A stretch of DNA of 64,000 bases from Nocardioides sp. URHA0020 (lineage in GTDB: Bacteria > Actinomycetota > Actinomycetes > Propionibacteriales > Nocardioidaceae): positions 1-64,000 of the forward strand of contig NZ_JIAR01000033.1 of the NCBI RefSeq assembly GCF_000620705.1. Reading direction: 5' to 3'. Below the pieces are notes generated by a model. The model made no database searches. It saw nothing but the letters and a program-made list of their open reading frames with translations, and had not been told where the DNA came from. The translations under genes were made by a program, and so were the position numbers. Below, piece by piece: positions 55,610 through 64,000 of the stretch; the first letter of the stretch is position 1, and every line of letters begins with the position of its first letter.

Positions 55610-56779
55610 ATGACCGAGCACGAGGGCACACCTGTCGTCGCCGGCATCGTGACGGCGGTCGTCGGGTCCAGCAGCTCGTTCGTCGTCGTGCTCGCCGGCC
55701 TGACCGCCGTCGGTGCCAGCCCGGCCCAGGCGGCCTCGGGCCTGCTGATCCTGCTCGTCACGCAGGCACTCGGCATGCTGTGGCTCGCCGTGCGCCACCG
55801 CACCCCGATCACCCTCGCCTGGTCGACGCCCGGTGCGGCCCTCCTCGTCTCGACCGGGGCGGTCACCGGCGGCTGGCACGCCGCGGTGGGGGCCTTCGTC
55901 GTGACCGGCGTCCTGATCCTGATGACCGGCCTGGTGCCCGCCCTCGGCGACCTGATCGCGCGGATCCCGACCTCCCTGGCGCGGGCGATGCTCGCCGGCG
56001 TGCTGCTGCCGATCTGCTTCGAGCCGGTGACCGGGCTGGCCGACTCGCCGGCGTACGTCGGTCCGGTCGTGCTCGCCTGGGTGGTGATGCACCGGATCTC
56101 GCGGCGCTGGGCGGTGCCGGTGTCGCTCGGGGTGGCGCTGCTCGTGGTGATCGTGTCGGCCGGCTCCTCGGTCGCGCCCGGTGACCTGGTGCCGTCGGTG
56201 ACCCTGACGTCTCCGCACTGGACGCTCGGCGCCGTCGTGAGCATCGCGATCCCGCTCTACATCGTGACCATGGCCTCGCAGAACGTCCCGGGCGTCGCGG
56301 TGACCTCGAGCTTCGGCTACCAGGTCCCCTGGCGGGAGACGATGACGGTCACCGGGATCGGCACCCTGCTCGGCGCCCCCTTCGGCGGGCACGCGATCAA
56401 CCTCGCGGCGATCACCGCCGCCATGACCGCCGGTCCGATGGCGGGCCCCGACCGCAGCCGCCGCTGGACCGCGGTCGTCGCGGCGTCGGCCACCTACCTC
56501 GTCCTGGCGCTGGCGTCCGGCGCCCTGACCGCGCTGGTCGCGGCCGCCCCGGGAGACGTGATGCAGGCAGCGGCCGGCCTCGCCCTGCTCGGCACCCTCG
56601 CGGCCTCGCTGGCCGGCGCGCTCGCCGACGAGGACGGTCGCGAGGCGGCCGTGGTGTGCTTCGTCATCGCCGCCTCGGGCGTGACGATCCTCGGCGTCGG
56701 CGCCGCCTTCTGGGCGCTCGTCGCCGGCCTGGTGCTCCGGCCGCTGCTCGGCTCCGCGCTCAGCGCGGCGCGACGCTGA
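55610..56779 (+). CDS. benE: BenE-family benzoate/H+ symporter
   Basis: The 389-residue protein has about 12 transmembrane helices and the BenE pattern (TLAWSTPGAALL near residue 68, then ASQNVPGVAV and GAPFGGHAINLAAITAA). It is expected to import benzoate or a related carboxylate. No aromatic catabolic gene is adjacent. It is likely controlled by the divergent XRE-cupin regulator. The 3' end overlaps the convergent SpoIID gene by 20 bp. Confidence 0.88.
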   Translation: MTEHEGTPVVAGIVTAVVGSSSSFVVVLAGLTAVGASPAQAASGLLILLVTQALGMLWLAVRHRTPITLAWSTPGAALLVSTGAVTGGWHAAVGAFVVTGVLILMTGLVPALGDLIARIPTSLARAMLAGVLLPICFEPVTGLADSPAYVGPVVLAWVVMHRISRRWAVPVSLGVALLVVIVSAGSSVAPGDLVPSVTLTSPHWTLGAVVSIAIPLYIVTMASQNVPGVAVTSSFGYQVPWRETMTVTGIGTLLGAPFGGHAINLAAITAAMTAGPMAGPDRSRRWTAVVAASATYLVLALASGALTALVAAAPGDVMQAAAGLALLGTLAASLAGALADEDGREAAVVCFVIAASGVTILGVGAAFWALVAGLVLRPLLGSALSAARR

Positions 56780-57980
56780 AGGTCAGCCAGGTCGAGCGCA
56801 GCCCGAGCCGCGAGCGGAAGTCGTCACCGCCGACGACGACGCGGCCCCGGGTGCCGACCAGGGTGATCGAGCGGACCCGGCCGCCCCAGGCTCCGTTGCC
56901 GTCGCGGGAGGTGACCGCGATCCGGGTCAGGTCGCCGACCTTCGGCCACGCGCGCTCGAGGGTGGCATCGGTCAGGCGCTCCTTCCAGTCGTGCACGGGG
57001 TTGCCCGACCAGTCGTCGTACGGGTCCTGGCGAGCGCTCAGGTAGGGCACCGACCCGGCCGAGGTCCAGCCGCCGCTGCTCGACCCGAACTGGGTGAACG
57101 CCGGCTCGCCGCGACTCGTCAGGATCCTGCCCCGGGTGGCGGCGATCGCGCGGTCGGTGGCGGGGTGCTCGGCGTCGTACCCGCCGTAGACCTGGCAGGA
57201 CGAGGTGTCGCAGATCTGGTACGCCGACGAGATCGGGTGCGCGCGTTCGTACGCCGCGTAGGTGCGGGCCGCGACCGCCTGGGCGCGGACGGCGGCCGGG
57301 CTCCAGAGCGCGGGCATCTCGAGCGGCACGACGCCGCGCAGGTAGTTGTCGAGGGTCAGGTCGTTGACCGTGACCCGCGTGCCCGAGGCGGTGACGGCCG
57401 TCCGCAGCCGGCCGCGGTAGGCCCGGTCGCCGGTCGACGTCATCAGGGTGATCGGAGCGCCGCCGGCGAAGAACTCGCCTCGGCCCTTCAGCGTCGCCCA
57501 GGCGCGCCACCGGTCGGTCAGGTAGGAGACCCGGCTGACGCCGCGGGCGTCCGTCGTGACGCGCCAGCGCTTGGCGCCGTTGGCGGGCAGCGCGGTGCGC
57601 CCGGTGGCGGCGGTGTCGCGCAGGGTGAGGCCGGACGCGGCGCGCACCATCAAGCTCGAGGGCGTCGTGTCCCGGGTGAGCTGAACGACGACCCGGCCGG
57701 CGGAGGTGGCCCAGGTGGTGCCGGGGTAGTAGAACGAGGCGATCTGGCGATACGTGAGTCCCTGCCGGGCAGCCCCCTCGGCGCCGTACTGCGACATGCC
57801 GTGGCCGTGCCCGAAGCCGTGACCGCTGACGGTGACCCGGGACGGACCTGCGACGTCCCAGGAGCGGACGGCGCGCTGCGCCGTCGCACCGCTGTCCGCA
57901 GCCGCCACGGGGGCGCTCGGGGCGAGCACCAGGCCGAGGCACAGCACCGCCGTCCAGGCAGGCAGCAGGGCGCGACGCAT
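56760..57980 (-). CDS. SpoIID/LytB-domain secreted protein (first of two)
   Basis: The 406-residue precursor has a signal peptide (cut near ADSGATAQ, about residue 30) and a SpoIID/LytB domain. The family motifs are GFGHGHGMSQYGA, LRGVVPLEMPALW, AVAARTYA and SSSGGWTS. In sporulating bacteria SpoIID is a peptidoglycan lytic transglycosylase. This one has the two cysteines CDTSSC. ATG 57980 follows GAGGACCCC. Its paralogue is just upstream. Confidence 0.86.
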   Translation of the reverse strand: MRRALLPAWTAVLCLGLVLAPSAPVAAADSGATAQRAVRSWDVAGPSRVTVSGHGFGHGHGMSQYGAEGAARQGLTYRQIASFYYPGTTWATSAGRVVVQLTRDTTPSSLMVRAASGLTLRDTAATGRTALPANGAKRWRVTTDARGVSRVSYLTDRWRAWATLKGRGEFFAGGAPITLMTSTGDRAYRGRLRTAVTASGTRVTVNDLTLDNYLRGVVPLEMPALWSPAAVRAQAVAARTYAAYERAHPISSAYQICDTSSCQVYGGYDAEHPATDRAIAATRGRILTSRGEPAFTQFGSSSGGWTSAGSVPYLSARQDPYDDWSGNPVHDWKERLTDATLERAWPKVGDLTRIAVTSRDGNGAWGGRVRSITLVGTRGRVVVGGDDFRSRLGLRSTWLTFSVAPR

Positions 57981-58077
57981 GGGGTCCTCGGGGCTCGTGG
58001 AGTCTGATGGTGCGGGTGTGACGTGCCATCGCACCATGCGTCTTATCGGCCCCGCAATGCGAACCTGAGAACTACCG

Positions 58078-59259
58078 CTACGTAATTCGCATCAGCGTCG
58101 AGCGCAGGCCCAGCCACGACCTGAAGGTGTCGCCGGAGACCGTCCTGGTGAAGTTCGAGCCGACCACCCGCACGGTCCTGGCCCGGCCACCGTACGGCCC
58201 GCGGCCGTCGCGCACCGTGACCTTGATCGAGACCAGGTCGCCCATGCCCGACCAGTTCCGGGTGATCGCGGCGGCGCTGAACGTCCGCGTCGTCGGGTCA
58301 CCGGCACTGCCCCGGTCGAAGCGGTCCTCGGCGGCGCGCAGGTACGGGTAGCCGCCGTCCACGCTCCACCCGCCGTTGCTCGACGAGAACTGGGCGAAGA
58401 CCGGGCGGCCGCCGTACAGCACGACCCGGCGCGAGGTGGCCCTGACCGCGGCGTCGGACTGCGGTTGCTCGGCCTGGAAGCCGCCGTAGACCTGGCAGGA
58501 GGCGGTGTCGCAGAGGTCATAGGGGGCGCGGGTGCGGGCGCGGCGCTCGGAGACGGCATACGTGCGGGCCGCGACGGCCTGCGCGCGGACCGCGGCGGCC
58601 GGCCACGACGCCGGCACCTCGCGCGGCACGACGCCGCGCAGGTAGGCCTCCACCGGCACGACGTTGACGGTGTCGCGGGAGGTGCCGGAGGCGTTGACCG
58701 AGGTCGAGCGCAGGACCCCGCGGTACGACGCGCGTCCGCGCGGTGTCTGGAGCACGATCGGCGCGCCGCCGGCGGTGAACTGCGCGTCACCCCTGCCGGT
58801 GTGCCAGGTGTGCCAGCTGCGGGTCTTGTACTGCACCTTCGACCGGTGCCCGGCCGGCAGGATCCGCCAGGCGATGACCTTGCGGCCGTGGACCCTGGCG
58901 GGCACCCGCCAGGTCTTCCTCGAGCCGAGCGAGCGGACCGTGAGGCCGCTGCGGGGCCGGACGATGACGTCGCGGGTGGTGTCGGCGGTGATCTGGACGC
59001 GGAGGTGCCCGGTCGCCCGGCCCCACGACGTGCGCGGGTAGTAGGTGCGCACGATCGTCTGCCAGCTCTGCCCGGCCCGGGCCCGGTTGCGGGCGCCGTA
59101 CTGCGACAGACCCTTGCCGTGGCCCCAGCCCGTCGTGGTGATCGTGACGGTGCTCGGTCCCCGTCGCTCGGGCGCTGCTTGCGCGGGTGCGGCGGCCAGC
59201 GCCGTGCCCACCAGGGACGCGGTCACGAACAGGGACGCGGTGGAGCGTTGGATCAGCAT
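58078..59259 (-). CDS. SpoIID/LytB-domain secreted protein (second of two)
   Basis: The 393-residue precursor has a signal peptide (MLIQRSTASLFVTASLVGTALAA..., cut near 28; only its outline is given) and the same domain layout as the downstream gene: GWGHGKGLSQYGA, LRGVVPREVPASW, AVAARTYA, CDTASC and SSSNGGWS. It is a paralogue in tandem, 97 bp apart. Both are expected to act on peptidoglycan outside the cell. Confidence 0.86.
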   Translation of the reverse strand: MLIQRSTASLFVTASLVGTALAAAPAQAAPERRGPSTVTITTTGWGHGKGLSQYGARNRARAGQSWQTIVRTYYPRTSWGRATGHLRVQITADTTRDVIVRPRSGLTVRSLGSRKTWRVPARVHGRKVIAWRILPAGHRSKVQYKTRSWHTWHTGRGDAQFTAGGAPIVLQTPRGRASYRGVLRSTSVNASGTSRDTVNVVPVEAYLRGVVPREVPASWPAAAVRAQAVAARTYAVSERRARTRAPYDLCDTASCQVYGGFQAEQPQSDAAVRATSRRVVLYGGRPVFAQFSSSNGGWSVDGGYPYLRAAEDRFDRGSAGDPTTRTFSAAAITRNWSGMGDLVSIKVTVRDGRGPYGGRARTVRVVGSNFTRTVSGDTFRSWLGLRSTLMRIT

Positions 59260-59302
59260 CGAACCTCCCGAGAAGCGGTCGAGTCGGTCAGGGTAGCCCG
59301 CT

Positions 59303-60715
59303 TCAGACGTGGTGCAAACGCCGCGCGGCCTCGGCCAGGGACCCGCTCATCGACGGGTAGACCGTGAACGCCTGGGCGAGCTGGTCGGCCGTCAGCGACT
59401 CGGCGACCGCGATCGAGACCGGGTGGATGAGCTCGCTGGCGCGCGGTCCGACGACCACTCCCCCGACGACGATGCCCGTGCCCGGCCGGCACATCAGCTT
59501 CACGAAGCCGTCGCGCACGCCCTGCATCTTGGCGCGGGGGTTGCCCGAGAGCGGCAGCATCACGACCTCCGCCTGCATCTCACCGGCGTCCACGGCCTGC
59601 TGGGACCAGCCGACGGTGGCGATCTCGGGCGCGGTGAAGACGTTGGAGGAGACCTTCTTCAGGTCCAGCGGGTGCACGGTGTCGCCCAGGAAGTGCCACA
59701 TCGCGATCCGGCCCTGCATCGCCGCGACGCTGGCGAGCATCAGGACGCCGGTGCAGTCGCCGGCGGCGTACACCCCGCGGGCGGAGGTGCGCGAGACCCG
59801 GTCGACGTTGACGAACCCGCCGTCCTTGAGGATCACCCCGGCCTCCTCGAGGCCCATGTCACCGGTGTTGGGCACCGAGCCGAGCGCGAGGATGCAGTGC
59901 GATCCCTGGACCGTGCGACCGTCGGTGAGCGTCACCGTGACGACGTCGCCGTCGCGGGCCACCGACTCCATGCGCGACTTGGACAGCACCGTCATGCCGC
60001 GGCGCGTGAGCACGTCCTCGAGCACCTTGGCGGCGTCCGCGTCTTCACCGGGCAGCACCCGGTCACGGCTCGAGACCAGCGTGACCGGGATGCCGAGGTT
60101 GAGGTAGGCACTGGCGAACTCTGCACCGGTGACGCCGGAGCCGACCACGATCAGCTCGGTGGGCACCTCGGTGAGGTCGTAGACCTGCTCCCAGGTGAGG
60201 ATCCGCTCACCGTCGGGCTGGGCGGTCGGGAGCGTGCGCGGCGCGGCGCCGGTCGCCAGCAGGATCGCGTCGGCCTCGAGCTCCTGCTCGGTGCCGTCGG
60301 CGTGCTGGGCGAAGACCCGCCCGGGCCCGGCCAGCCGGCCGCGGCCGTGGACGAGGGTGACCCCGTCGCGGACGAGCCGGCGCTCGATGTCCTCGGACTG
60401 GCTGGTCGCCAGGGCCTTGACCCGCGCGTTGACGCGCGCCAGGTCGACCCGGATGGACGTCGCGGCGTCGCCCTCGGCGTCGTGGAACTGGACGCCGAGC
60501 TCGGCGGCGCCGGACAGCTCGCTCATCACCTCGGCCGTGGCGATCAGGGTCTTGCTGGGCACGCAGTCGGTCAGGACGGCGGAGCCGCCGACCCCGTCGG
60601 TGTCGACGATGGTGACCTGCGCGCCGAGCTGGGCGGCGACGTGGGCGGCCTCGTACCCGCCGGGGCCGCCGCCGATGATGACGACCTTCTCGCTGGCCGA
60701 GCGCGTCGGGGCCAT
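59303..60715 (-). CDS. lpdA: NAD(P)H-quinone dehydrogenase-type flavoprotein (LpdA of M. tuberculosis type)
   Basis: The 470-residue protein has the FAD motif GGGPGG (15-20) and the full fold of flavoprotein disulfide reductases, but the redox pair is incomplete: Cys51 is present (TDCVPSKT) and the partner position is Ala46. The M. tuberculosis LpdA (Rv3303c) shares this loss and reduces quinones with NAD(P)H. ATG 60715 is chosen, and a longer frame would overlap the next gene. It follows the true Lpd by two bases. Confidence 0.9.
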   Translation of the reverse strand: MAPTRSASEKVVIIGGGPGGYEAAHVAAQLGAQVTIVDTDGVGGSAVLTDCVPSKTLIATAEVMSELSGAAELGVQFHDAEGDAATSIRVDLARVNARVKALATSQSEDIERRLVRDGVTLVHGRGRLAGPGRVFAQHADGTEQELEADAILLATGAAPRTLPTAQPDGERILTWEQVYDLTEVPTELIVVGSGVTGAEFASAYLNLGIPVTLVSSRDRVLPGEDADAAKVLEDVLTRRGMTVLSKSRMESVARDGDVVTVTLTDGRTVQGSHCILALGSVPNTGDMGLEEAGVILKDGGFVNVDRVSRTSARGVYAAGDCTGVLMLASVAAMQGRIAMWHFLGDTVHPLDLKKVSSNVFTAPEIATVGWSQQAVDAGEMQAEVVMLPLSGNPRAKMQGVRDGFVKLMCRPGTGIVVGGVVVGPRASELIHPVSIAVAESLTADQLAQAFTVYPSMSGSLAEAARRLHHV

Positions 60716-60717
60716 CC

Positions 60718-62115
60718 TCAGAGGTTGATCATGTGGCCGGCGATGCCCTCGATCGCTTCCTTCATCGCCTCGGACAGGGTCGGGTGGGCGAAGACGTTGC
60801 GGGCCACCTCGTCCGCCGTCAGGTCCCACTGCTGCGCGAGGGTCAGCGCCGGGAGCAGCTCGGTGACCTCGGGCCCGATCATGTGCGCGCCGATGATCTC
60901 GTTGTGCTCGGCGTCGGCGACGATCTTCACGAAGCCGACGCCCTCGGCCATGCCACGGGCCTTGCCGTTGGCCGAGAACGGGAACGACGACACCTTCACG
61001 TCGTACCCCTTCTCCGCGGCCTGCGCCTCGGTGTAGCCGAAGGAGGCGATCTGCGGCTGGCAGAAGGTCGCCCGCGGGATCATGTCGAAGTTGATCTCCA
61101 TGGTCTCCGCGCCGGCGATCGTCTCGGCGGCGACGACCCCCATCGCCTCGGCCGTGTGGGCGAGCATGAGCTTGCCGGTCACGTCGCCGATCGCGTAGAT
61201 GTGCGGGACGTTGGTGCGGCCGCGGGCGTCGACGGCGATCGCGCCGCGCTCGGTGAGCTCGATGCCGGCGTTCTCGAGGCCGTAGCCCTCGACGCGCGGG
61301 GCGAAGCCGAACGCGGCGAGCATCTTGTCGGCCTCGAGCACCTGGCTGTCGCCACCGCCGGCGGGGCTCACGGTCACGCGCACGCCGCTGCCGGTGTCCT
61401 CGACCGAGTCGACCTTGGTGGAGAGGAGCACCTTCACGCCGAGCTTCTTGTACTGCTTGAGCAGCTCCTTCGAGACGTCCGGGTCCTCCGTCGGGACCAT
61501 CCGGTCGAGGAACTCCACGATCGTCACGTCGACGCCGAAGTTGGTCATCACGTAGGCGAACTCGACGCCGATGGCGCCGGAGCCGCCGATGATGATGCTG
61601 CCCGGGAGGTCGCTGTCGAGGATCTGCTCCTCGTAGGTGACGACGTGCTCGCTCAGGCTCATGCCCGGGAGCATCCGGACCTTGGCGCCGGTGCCGATGA
61701 TCAGGTGGTCGAAGGTGTACGACGTCTTCGTGCCGTCCTTGTCGACCTCGACCTCGTGGTCGCCCGTGATCGTGCCCCAGCCGTCGATCTCGGTGATCTT
61801 GTTCTTCTTCATCAGAAAGTGCACGCCCTTGGCGCTGGAGTCCGCGACGCCGCGGCTGCGCTTGTGCGTGACGCCGAAGTCCATCGAGGCATCACCACTG
61901 ATGCCGAAGACGTCCTTCTCCTTGGTGATGATGTGGGCGATCTCCGCATTGCGCAGCAGCGCCTTCGAAGGGATGCAGCCGACGTTGAGACACACGCCGC
62001 CCCAGTACTTCTCCTCGATGACGGCCACGGACTGGCCGAGCTGTGCGGCGCGGATCGCGGCGACGTACCCACCAGGGCCGGCACCGAGGACAAGGACGTT
62101 GAAGTGCGTGCTCAC
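60718..62115 (-). CDS. lpd: Dihydrolipoyl dehydrogenase
   Basis: The 465-residue protein has the FAD motif GAGPGG (11-16), the intact redox disulfide Cys42/Cys47 (GGVCLNVGC), and the C-terminal HPTLSE base motif. It reoxidises lipoamide in pyruvate and 2-oxoacid dehydrogenase complexes. GTG 62115 ([11 protein letters not shown]) is the start. It is the first gene of a pair with lpdA and differs from it in keeping both cysteines. Confidence 0.94.
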   Translation of the reverse strand: MSTHFNVLVLGAGPGGYVAAIRAAQLGQSVAVIEEKYWGGVCLNVGCIPSKALLRNAEIAHIITKEKDVFGISGDASMDFGVTHKRSRGVADSSAKGVHFLMKKNKITEIDGWGTITGDHEVEVDKDGTKTSYTFDHLIIGTGAKVRMLPGMSLSEHVVTYEEQILDSDLPGSIIIGGSGAIGVEFAYVMTNFGVDVTIVEFLDRMVPTEDPDVSKELLKQYKKLGVKVLLSTKVDSVEDTGSGVRVTVSPAGGGDSQVLEADKMLAAFGFAPRVEGYGLENAGIELTERGAIAVDARGRTNVPHIYAIGDVTGKLMLAHTAEAMGVVAAETIAGAETMEINFDMIPRATFCQPQIASFGYTEAQAAEKGYDVKVSSFPFSANGKARGMAEGVGFVKIVADAEHNEIIGAHMIGPEVTELLPALTLAQQWDLTADEVARNVFAHPTLSEAMKEAIEGIAGHMINL

Positions 62116-62186
62116 AGGCCTCAGCCTACTGACGTGAGGCAGCCCACTGCGCATCGCTCCGGTCGTCGCTCGATTACTCTTCGGGC

Positions 62187-62639
62187 GTGACGCTCTACGC
62201 CGCCTATGGGACCAACCTCGATCCCGCCCGGATGAGCGAGCGCTGCCCGCACTCGCCGCTGTCGACCACCGGCTGGGTCCAGGGCTGGCGGCTCACCTTC
62301 GGCGGCGAGGAGCACGGCTGGGACGGCGCGCTGTCCACCCTCGTCGAGGACCCGATCGACCAGGTGTTCGTGGCGGTGTACGACGTCTCGGCCGAGGACG
62401 AGTCACAGCTCGACGGCTGGGAGGCCGCCGACTCCGGGCTCTACCGCAAGACCAAGGTCCGGGTCGCCACCATGACCGGCTCCGTCGTCGCCTGGACCTA
62501 CGTGCTGGACGCCTACGAGGGCGGCCTGCCCTCGGCGTCGTACCTCGGTGTCCTCGCCGACGCCGCCGAGGCCGCCGACGCCCCCGCCGACTACGTCGCC
62601 GCCCTCCGCCGGCGCCCCTGCCGCTCGATCGGGCACTGA
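62187..62639 (+). CDS. Gamma-glutamylcyclotransferase-like protein
   Basis: The 150-residue protein has the GGCT/AIG2 pattern: [10 protein letters not shown] at the N-terminus, a strand with FVAVYDVS, and the acidic residue in GWEAADSG. Such folds cyclise gamma-glutamyl groups or act on similar amines. The substrate is not known. The GTG start at 62187 diverges from lpd. It is followed by repeat copy C. Confidence 0.8.
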   Translation: MTLYAAYGTNLDPARMSERCPHSPLSTTGWVQGWRLTFGGEEHGWDGALSTLVEDPIDQVFVAVYDVSAEDESQLDGWEAADSGLYRKTKVRVATMTGSVVAWTYVLDAYEGGLPSASYLGVLADAAEAADAPADYVAALRRRPCRSIGH

Positions 62640-62671
62640 CTGCGGCTGGTGGGTGGTCGGGGGTCGGCCTG

Positions 62672-62762
62672 TCCGGGGATACCCGGTTAACCGGGGATCC
62701 CTGAACTTCTCGGGCAATGCAGAGCCCGAGAAGTTGGTGAAGTGCCCGAGGAGTACGGCGGG
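62672..62762 (+). repeat. Family 2 dyad repeat, copy C
   Basis: This copy is on the same strand as copies A and B but diverged: the palindrome is CGGGGATACCCGGTTAACC then GGGGATCCC, followed by ACTTCTCGGGC...GCCCGAGAAGT. It lies in the gap between the GGCT-like gene and the AbiEi gene, which converge. The bounds are approximate. Confidence 0.75.
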
Positions 62763-62768
62763 TCAGCG

Positions 62769-63725
62769 TCAGGCCGCGGCGCGCTCGAGCGCGGCGCGGA
62801 TCATCGTCGCAGTGCGATCCGGTTGCGCGAGGTCGGCCCAGGTGAGGCGGATGCACCTCCAACCGGTCAACCGGCGGATCTCGTCCTCACGCCGCTTCTC
62901 CCGGATCACGACCGGCGACGCGCTCTCGCCCGGCGCGAGGAGCTTCTCGTACTTCACCTTGCCGTCGAACTCCAGGAACACCCCGAGGCTCGGCCACGCG
63001 AAGTCCACGCGGGCCACGACGACCCCGCGCTCGTCCTTGATCTCGTACTGCGGCTCGGGCATCGGGAGGCTGTGCCGGAAGCAGAGGTGGTAGGTCCGCG
63101 TCTCTCCGAGCGACTCGATCCTCGGGTCCGCGAGGCGCAGGACGACGTCGGTGTGCAGCGTGTTCGGCCAGTGGTCCATCACCGCGTAGCGCTCGGCCAG
63201 CTGCCTCAGGGTCGTGTGGCCGGCGTGCAGGAGATGGTTGACCACGGCAAGACTCGCTTCGACGCCGGCGACGGTGGTGACCTCGAGCGCCGCTCGCGTG
63301 GCGCTCATGACGTCCACGCCGTTCATGCGTACGACGTCGCCGGCCAGCACCTTTCCGCAGTGCTGATGCACCCCCGCCTCGTGCCGGCCCAGCCGCCCGT
63401 CCAGCCGGGTGACGTGCACGTCGTCGAGGTCCAGGCCCCAGTCGGGGACGTCGTACTCCAGTGCCGCCGAGACGTGGGACAGGACGACCGGCGTCTTCGC
63501 CTGCTGGACGACGGCCCGGGCCACGAGCCCGTGGCGCCCGGCGGCGGGCAGCACCTTGCCCGCCGCCCAGTCGGCGTACGCGCCGCGACGTACCCGGGCA
63601 AGGACGCAGTCCTTGACCATGCGCGAGATCGCGTAGTCGTCGTACCCCTGCTCCAGCAGCGTCCTGCGCAGGAAGACCTGCGTGTTGCGTGGGTCGTCGT
63701 CGGGCCTCACCGGTGGGCGCATCAT
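62769..63725 (-). CDS. AbiEi-like/DUF559 protein
   Basis: The 318-residue protein has an N-terminal winged-helix region of the AbiEi antitoxin type (QVFLRRTLLEQGYDDYAISRM, then ARVRRGAYADWAAG) and a C-terminal part like DUF559/Vsr nucleases, with VDFAWP, LEFDGKVKY and RREDEIRRLTGW-R-IRLTW. No toxin gene of the AbiEii type is next to it. In Nocardioides such stand-alone proteins are common. ATG 63725 was chosen. Inverted copies of a repeat lie on both sides. The function is not established. Confidence 0.78.
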   Translation of the reverse strand: MMRPPVRPDDDPRNTQVFLRRTLLEQGYDDYAISRMVKDCVLARVRRGAYADWAAGKVLPAAGRHGLVARAVVQQAKTPVVLSHVSAALEYDVPDWGLDLDDVHVTRLDGRLGRHEAGVHQHCGKVLAGDVVRMNGVDVMSATRAALEVTTVAGVEASLAVVNHLLHAGHTTLRQLAERYAVMDHWPNTLHTDVVLRLADPRIESLGETRTYHLCFRHSLPMPEPQYEIKDERGVVVARVDFAWPSLGVFLEFDGKVKYEKLLAPGESASPVVIREKRREDEIRRLTGWRCIRLTWADLAQPDRTATMIRAALERAAA

Positions 63726-63794
63726 GGTGTCGATATGCCCGCTCGACGCGTGCCGGTCCCAGGGTCCCGCGCATCTGTGGACAACGCCCGAAGC

Positions 63795-63883
63795 CGCCCT
63801 ACTCCTCGGGCACTTCGTCAACTTCTCAGGGCATGCAGAGGCCCAGAAGTCCAGGGATACCCGGTTAACCGGGTATCCCTGGA
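63795..63883 (-). repeat. Family 2 dyad repeat, copy D (inverted)
   Basis: On the minus strand this copy reads CCAGGGATACCC-GGTTAA-CCGGGTATCCCTGG, a longer perfect palindrome than in the others (63851-63882), and then the ACTTCTGGGC and GAGAAGT dyad. It is inverted relative to copy C, and the two flank the AbiEi gene with their palindromes outward. Bounds are approximate. Confidence 0.75.
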
Positions 63884-63892
63884 CGGGGAGCC

Positions 63893-64000
63893 CTACCCCG
63901 GCGCCACCGTGTGACAGACAGCCTCGACGTTGTTGCCGTCCGGGTCGCGCACGAAGGCCCCGAAGTAGTGGTCGTGGTACTCCGGCCAGTGCCGCGGCTC
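63893..64000 (-). CDS. VOC-family (glyoxalase-like) protein, C-terminal fragment
   Basis: The last 108 bases encode, on the minus strand, 35 residues ending at a TAG (63893-63895). They contain YHDHYFGAFVRDPDGNNVEA, the C-terminal metal-ligand region of the vicinal oxygen chelate family, with the conserved Glu. The rest of the gene is beyond the window, so size and role cannot be given. Confidence 0.78.
   Translation of the reverse strand, partial: EPRHWPEYHDHYFGAFVRDPDGNNVEAVCHTVAPG

Overview
The window is one contiguous piece of a very GC-rich chromosome. Gene content and gene order suggest an actinobacterium of the Nocardioidaceae type: split acyl-CoA carboxylase with an epsilon subunit, MoeZ, DUF3107, many GTG starts and 4-bp ATGA/GTGA overlaps. 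From about 18 kb onward the order of moeZ, tetR, DUF3107, ferritin-like protein, DEAD helicase, ParA, purE/purK, PH protein, birA, accD, accE, maf, accA3 and lpdA follows what I recall of Mycobacterium tuberculosis (roughly Rv3206c to Rv3303c). I therefore read this part as an old chromosomal core with modules inserted into it. I saw no phage, transposase, rRNA, tRNA or CRISPR.

Layout. 0-0.4 kb: 3' end of an HNH nuclease gene and a tandem 38-bp repeat. 0.4-12.5 kb: a ten-gene catabolic locus. The minus-strand arm encodes a PucR regulator, a UraA/RutG-like permease, a three-subunit molybdenum hydroxylase, a CoxG-like protein and an amidase. The plus-strand arm encodes DUF2877, FdrA and DUF1116, homologues of the E. 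coli oxamate carbamoyltransferase AllH/AllF/AllG. Most genes within each arm overlap. The locus looks like a route that imports a cyclic or amide N-compound, oxidises it, hydrolyses it and recovers carbamoyl phosphate. Its substrate cannot be read from sequence, and this is the best candidate here for an undescribed system. 12.5-17 kb: alkyltransferase-like protein and a MoxR/DUF58/DUF4129 operon. 17-23 kb: secreted serine protease behind a perfect hairpin, MoeZ, TetR, DUF3107, GlsB-like protein, ferritin-like protein and a DEAD helicase that appears to start with CTG. 23-33.5 kb: L,D-transpeptidase/ParA pair, SDR, PHP phosphoesterase, PurE/PurK, lone winged-helix protein, class III cyclase, PH protein, BirA and AccD/AccE.

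33.7-38.2 kb: a membrane glycosyltransferase, lipoprotein, response regulator and GH6 glucanase lipoprotein, possibly a polysaccharide module. 38.2-43.4 kb: MFS/TetR pair, Maf, GtrA, F420-dependent reductase-like protein and acyl-CoA dehydrogenase. 43.4-47.5 kb: a soluble chemosensory cluster (three-PAS methyl-accepting protein, three-CheW protein, GAF protein) with no CheA in view. 47.8-55 kb: AccA3, two PH-domain membrane proteins and full-length pyruvate carboxylase. 55-64 kb: XRE-cupin/BenE pair around a 16-bp palindrome, two tandem SpoIID-domain proteins, two flavoprotein disulfide reductases, a GGCT-like protein, an AbiEi/DUF559-like protein flanked by inverted repeat copies, and the end of a VOC gene.

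Two dispersed repeat families lie outside genes. Family 1 (38-39 bp units) is at 216-395 and 35965-36120. Family 2 (about 90 bp with several dyads) is at 22881-22971, 23015-23105, about 62672-62762 and about 63795-63883 (inverted). Most copies sit between convergent genes, which suggests a terminator-like or chromosome-structuring role.
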